A stretch of DNA of 6,740 bases from positions 1-6,740 of the forward strand of contig JAFAIY010000204.1 of the NCBI GenBank assembly GCA_019236485.1, written 5' to 3'. The position numbers were made by a program, and so were the translations under genes. A model generated the notes under the pieces. The model saw nothing but the letters and a program-made list of their open reading frames with translations. It searched no databases and had not been told where the DNA came from. Shown here piece by piece: positions 5,480-6,740 of this stretch. Source of the stretch: Comamonas sp. (lineage in GTDB: Bacteria > Pseudomonadota > Gammaproteobacteria > Burkholderiales > Burkholderiaceae_C). The stretch's first letter is position 1. Each line of letters starts with the position of its first letter.

Positions 5480-6370
5480 TCAGTGAACATTGCCGGAACG
5501 TCCACGCCACAAATGCCAAACGCCGTCAACTATCAGCAAACCGACGGCCGCAAAGATCAGCCCATAGGTCGGCAGCTGCTGGGGCTGCAGCCGCTCTCCA
5601 AGCAGGCCGGCCACAAGCACCAGCAGGGCCGGCTCCACATAGGACAGCAGGCCGAACAGCCCCATTGACAGCCAGCGGCTGGCCACCATGTACAGCGCCA
5701 GCGCCACGGCGCTGAACACGCCCAGCAGCGGCAGCAAGGCCCAGAGTGCCTGGTGGCCGGCCACCAGCGGCCAGCTGCCGGGCGCGCGCAGCACAAAGAC
5801 CAGGGCTGCGGGCAGCAGCAGGACCATGTCCAGCCAGTGCCCGGCCAGGGTGTCGGTCTTCAGCCAGCGGCGCAGCGCGAAATAAAGGGTATAGCCCAGG
5901 GCCACCACCCAGGTCTCCCAGGACATGCCGCCGGCCTGCCAGAACTCGTGGGCCACGCCGGCCGCAGCCACCAGGGCCGCCAGGGTCTGGCCCGGCGTGA
6001 GCCGCTCGGCAAACAGCAGGCGGCCCGCGACCACCATCACCAGCGGCAGCAGAAAATAGCCCAGCGACACCGGCAACGCGCGCCCGTTCATGGGCGCCCA
6101 CATAAACATCCAGAGCTGCACGCCCAGCAGCGCGGCGCTCAGCACCAGAAGCAAGCCGAAGCGCGGCCGCGCGACCGCCCGCGCCAGCAGCTCGCGCACG
6201 GCGGCAGCCTGCTTGAGCGCGAACAGCAGGGCCGTGGTGAAAGGCAGAGTCATCAACACCCGCCAGCCGAAGATCTGCTCGCCGTCCAGCGGTGCCAGAA
6301 ACGGCGAAAGGTAATACAGGGAGGCAAACAGCACCGATGCCAGAACCGAGACCACAACGCCTTTGAACAT
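5480..6370 (-). CDS. rarD: EamA-family transporter RarD
   Basis: The product is 296 aa, the usual size of the RarD subgroup of the drug/metabolite transporter superfamily, with about ten hydrophobic helices filling most of the chain. The N-terminus (KGVVVSVLASVLFASLYYLS, then APLDGEQIFGWRVL) and the central GYTLYFALRRW segment are characteristic of RarD. It is an inner-membrane permease. The name comes from a chloramphenicol-sensitivity association, and the true substrate is not established. I chose ATG 6370 over the adjacent GTG 6373; the ribosome site is weak. The last codons lie 77 bp before ddh on the same strand, with no intrinsic terminator between. It is divergent from truC. Confidence 0.9.
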   Translation of the reverse strand: MFKGVVVSVLASVLFASLYYLSPFLAPLDGEQIFGWRVLMTLPFTTALLFALKQAAAVRELLARAVARPRFGLLLVLSAALLGVQLWMFMWAPMNGRALPVSLGYFLLPLVMVVAGRLLFAERLTPGQTLAALVAAAGVAHEFWQAGGMSWETWVVALGYTLYFALRRWLKTDTLAGHWLDMVLLLPAALVFVLRAPGSWPLVAGHQALWALLPLLGVFSAVALALYMVASRWLSMGLFGLLSYVEPALLVLVAGLLGERLQPQQLPTYGLIFAAVGLLIVDGVWHLWRGRSGNVH

Positions 6371-6405
6371 CACCGCTCTAGAAATGGAAGAGAAACCGCC
6401 GCAAA

Positions 6406-6422
6406 CGCTTGCCGGTCAAGCG
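6406..6422. repeat. Short inverted repeat upstream of rarD
   Basis: CGCTTG (6406-6411) and CAAGCG (6417-6422) form a 6-bp dyad with a 5-base spacer, within 55 bp of the rarD start. On the minus strand it overlaps TTGACC, a possible -35, so an operator is conceivable. No convincing -10 accompanies it. Confidence 0.25.
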
Positions 6423-6577
6423 CTGGCAGCTATGCATAAAGAGACAGTCCACACGAAGCTGCGGCTGCCGGCCGAGCGCCATTGTGCGCGAACCGGGGGC
6501 GGCCGCATCAACCGTAGACGGCACGCAGGCTGCCGCCCTGGGTTAGAGTGCGGCTCGCCCTGCCCCTGCCTCTCACC

Positions 6578-6740
6578 ATGACCGAATCCTGCCCGCCCGC
6601 CCCCCATCCGCTGCACATACTCTGGCAGGACGAGCATCTGGTCGCGGTCTACAAGCCCGCGGGCTGGCTGGTGCACCGCACGGGGCTCGATGCGCACGAG
6701 ACCCGGTTCGTGATGCAGGCGCTGCGCGACCAGCTGGGCC
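6578..6740 (+). CDS. truC: tRNA pseudouridine(65) synthase TruC, N-terminal part (runs off window)
   Basis: 54 complete codons are visible before the window ends. LHILWQDEHLVAVYKPAGWL (residues 12-31) followed by VHR matches the opening strand and KPxGWLVHR motif of TruC, a member of the RluA family of pseudouridine synthases. In E. coli TruC converts U65 of tRNA to pseudouridine in the cytoplasm. The catalytic Asp in the HRLDxxTSG motif lies beyond the window and cannot be checked. Residues 1-11 are a Pro-rich extension relative to E. coli. ATG 6578 is the first plausible start, but no ribosome site is evident. TAGAGT at 6544-6549 could be a weak -10, giving a leader of roughly 20 bases. Confidence 0.9.
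   Translation, partial: MTESCPPAPHPLHILWQDEHLVAVYKPAGWLVHRTGLDAHETRFVMQALRDQLG

Noticed and set aside
5457..5480. GG-N10-GC pattern resembling a sigma-54 promoter on the plus strand
   Set aside because: It points into the 3' end of rarD, away from ddh, with no gene to transcribe; the rest of the consensus is poor.
4371..5486. 371-codon open frame on the plus strand opposite ddh
   Set aside because: It begins in the loop of the bidirectional terminator, has no ribosome site, and lies antisense to a clearly recognised enzyme; its composition is that of a reverse reading.
5753..6439. 228-codon plus-strand frame opposite rarD
   Set aside because: Gln/Arg/His-rich antisense translation of a membrane protein gene; no start signal.

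Overview
The window is about 6.7 kb of GC-rich DNA (clearly above 60% GC by eye). Gene content and protein style point to a betaproteobacterium of the Comamonadaceae, Comamonas-like. This placement is inferred from recognised families (DUF2242 lipoprotein, META/DUF4377 lipoprotein, meso-diaminopimelate dehydrogenase, RarD, TruC), not from a database search.

Layout. (1) 1-147: the right end of an IS5-family insertion sequence, comprising the transposase C-terminus with the catalytic Glu motif, the terminal inverted repeat and an abutting CTAG. (2) 175-1871: two divergent genes for predicted outer-membrane lipoproteins, DUF2242 on minus and META+DUF4377 on plus, sharing a 311-bp upstream region with a 12-bp perfect palindrome. 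The plus gene ends in a strong terminator. (3) 1930-2322: a noncoding stretch with a GC-rich hairpin, degenerate DnaA-box-like words and the terminator of the next minus-strand gene. (4) 2323-4305: a small MoaF-like protein (minus) divergent from an EntS-type MFS exporter (plus). (5) 4359-4388: a bidirectional terminator between the convergent exporter and ddh. (6) 4407-6370: ddh and rarD, both minus, 77 bp apart. (7) 6578-end: the 5' part of truC (plus), divergent from rarD.

The genes do not form an obvious pathway. This looks like ordinary chromosome (cell-envelope lipoproteins, lysine/peptidoglycan precursor synthesis, transporters, tRNA modification) with one IS insertion at the left edge. 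I see no phage, CRISPR, toxin-antitoxin or defence system. The observations most worth a second look are an NtrC-site-like palindrome upstream of ddh, an ammonia-assimilating enzyme, and the co-located lipoprotein pair of unknown function.
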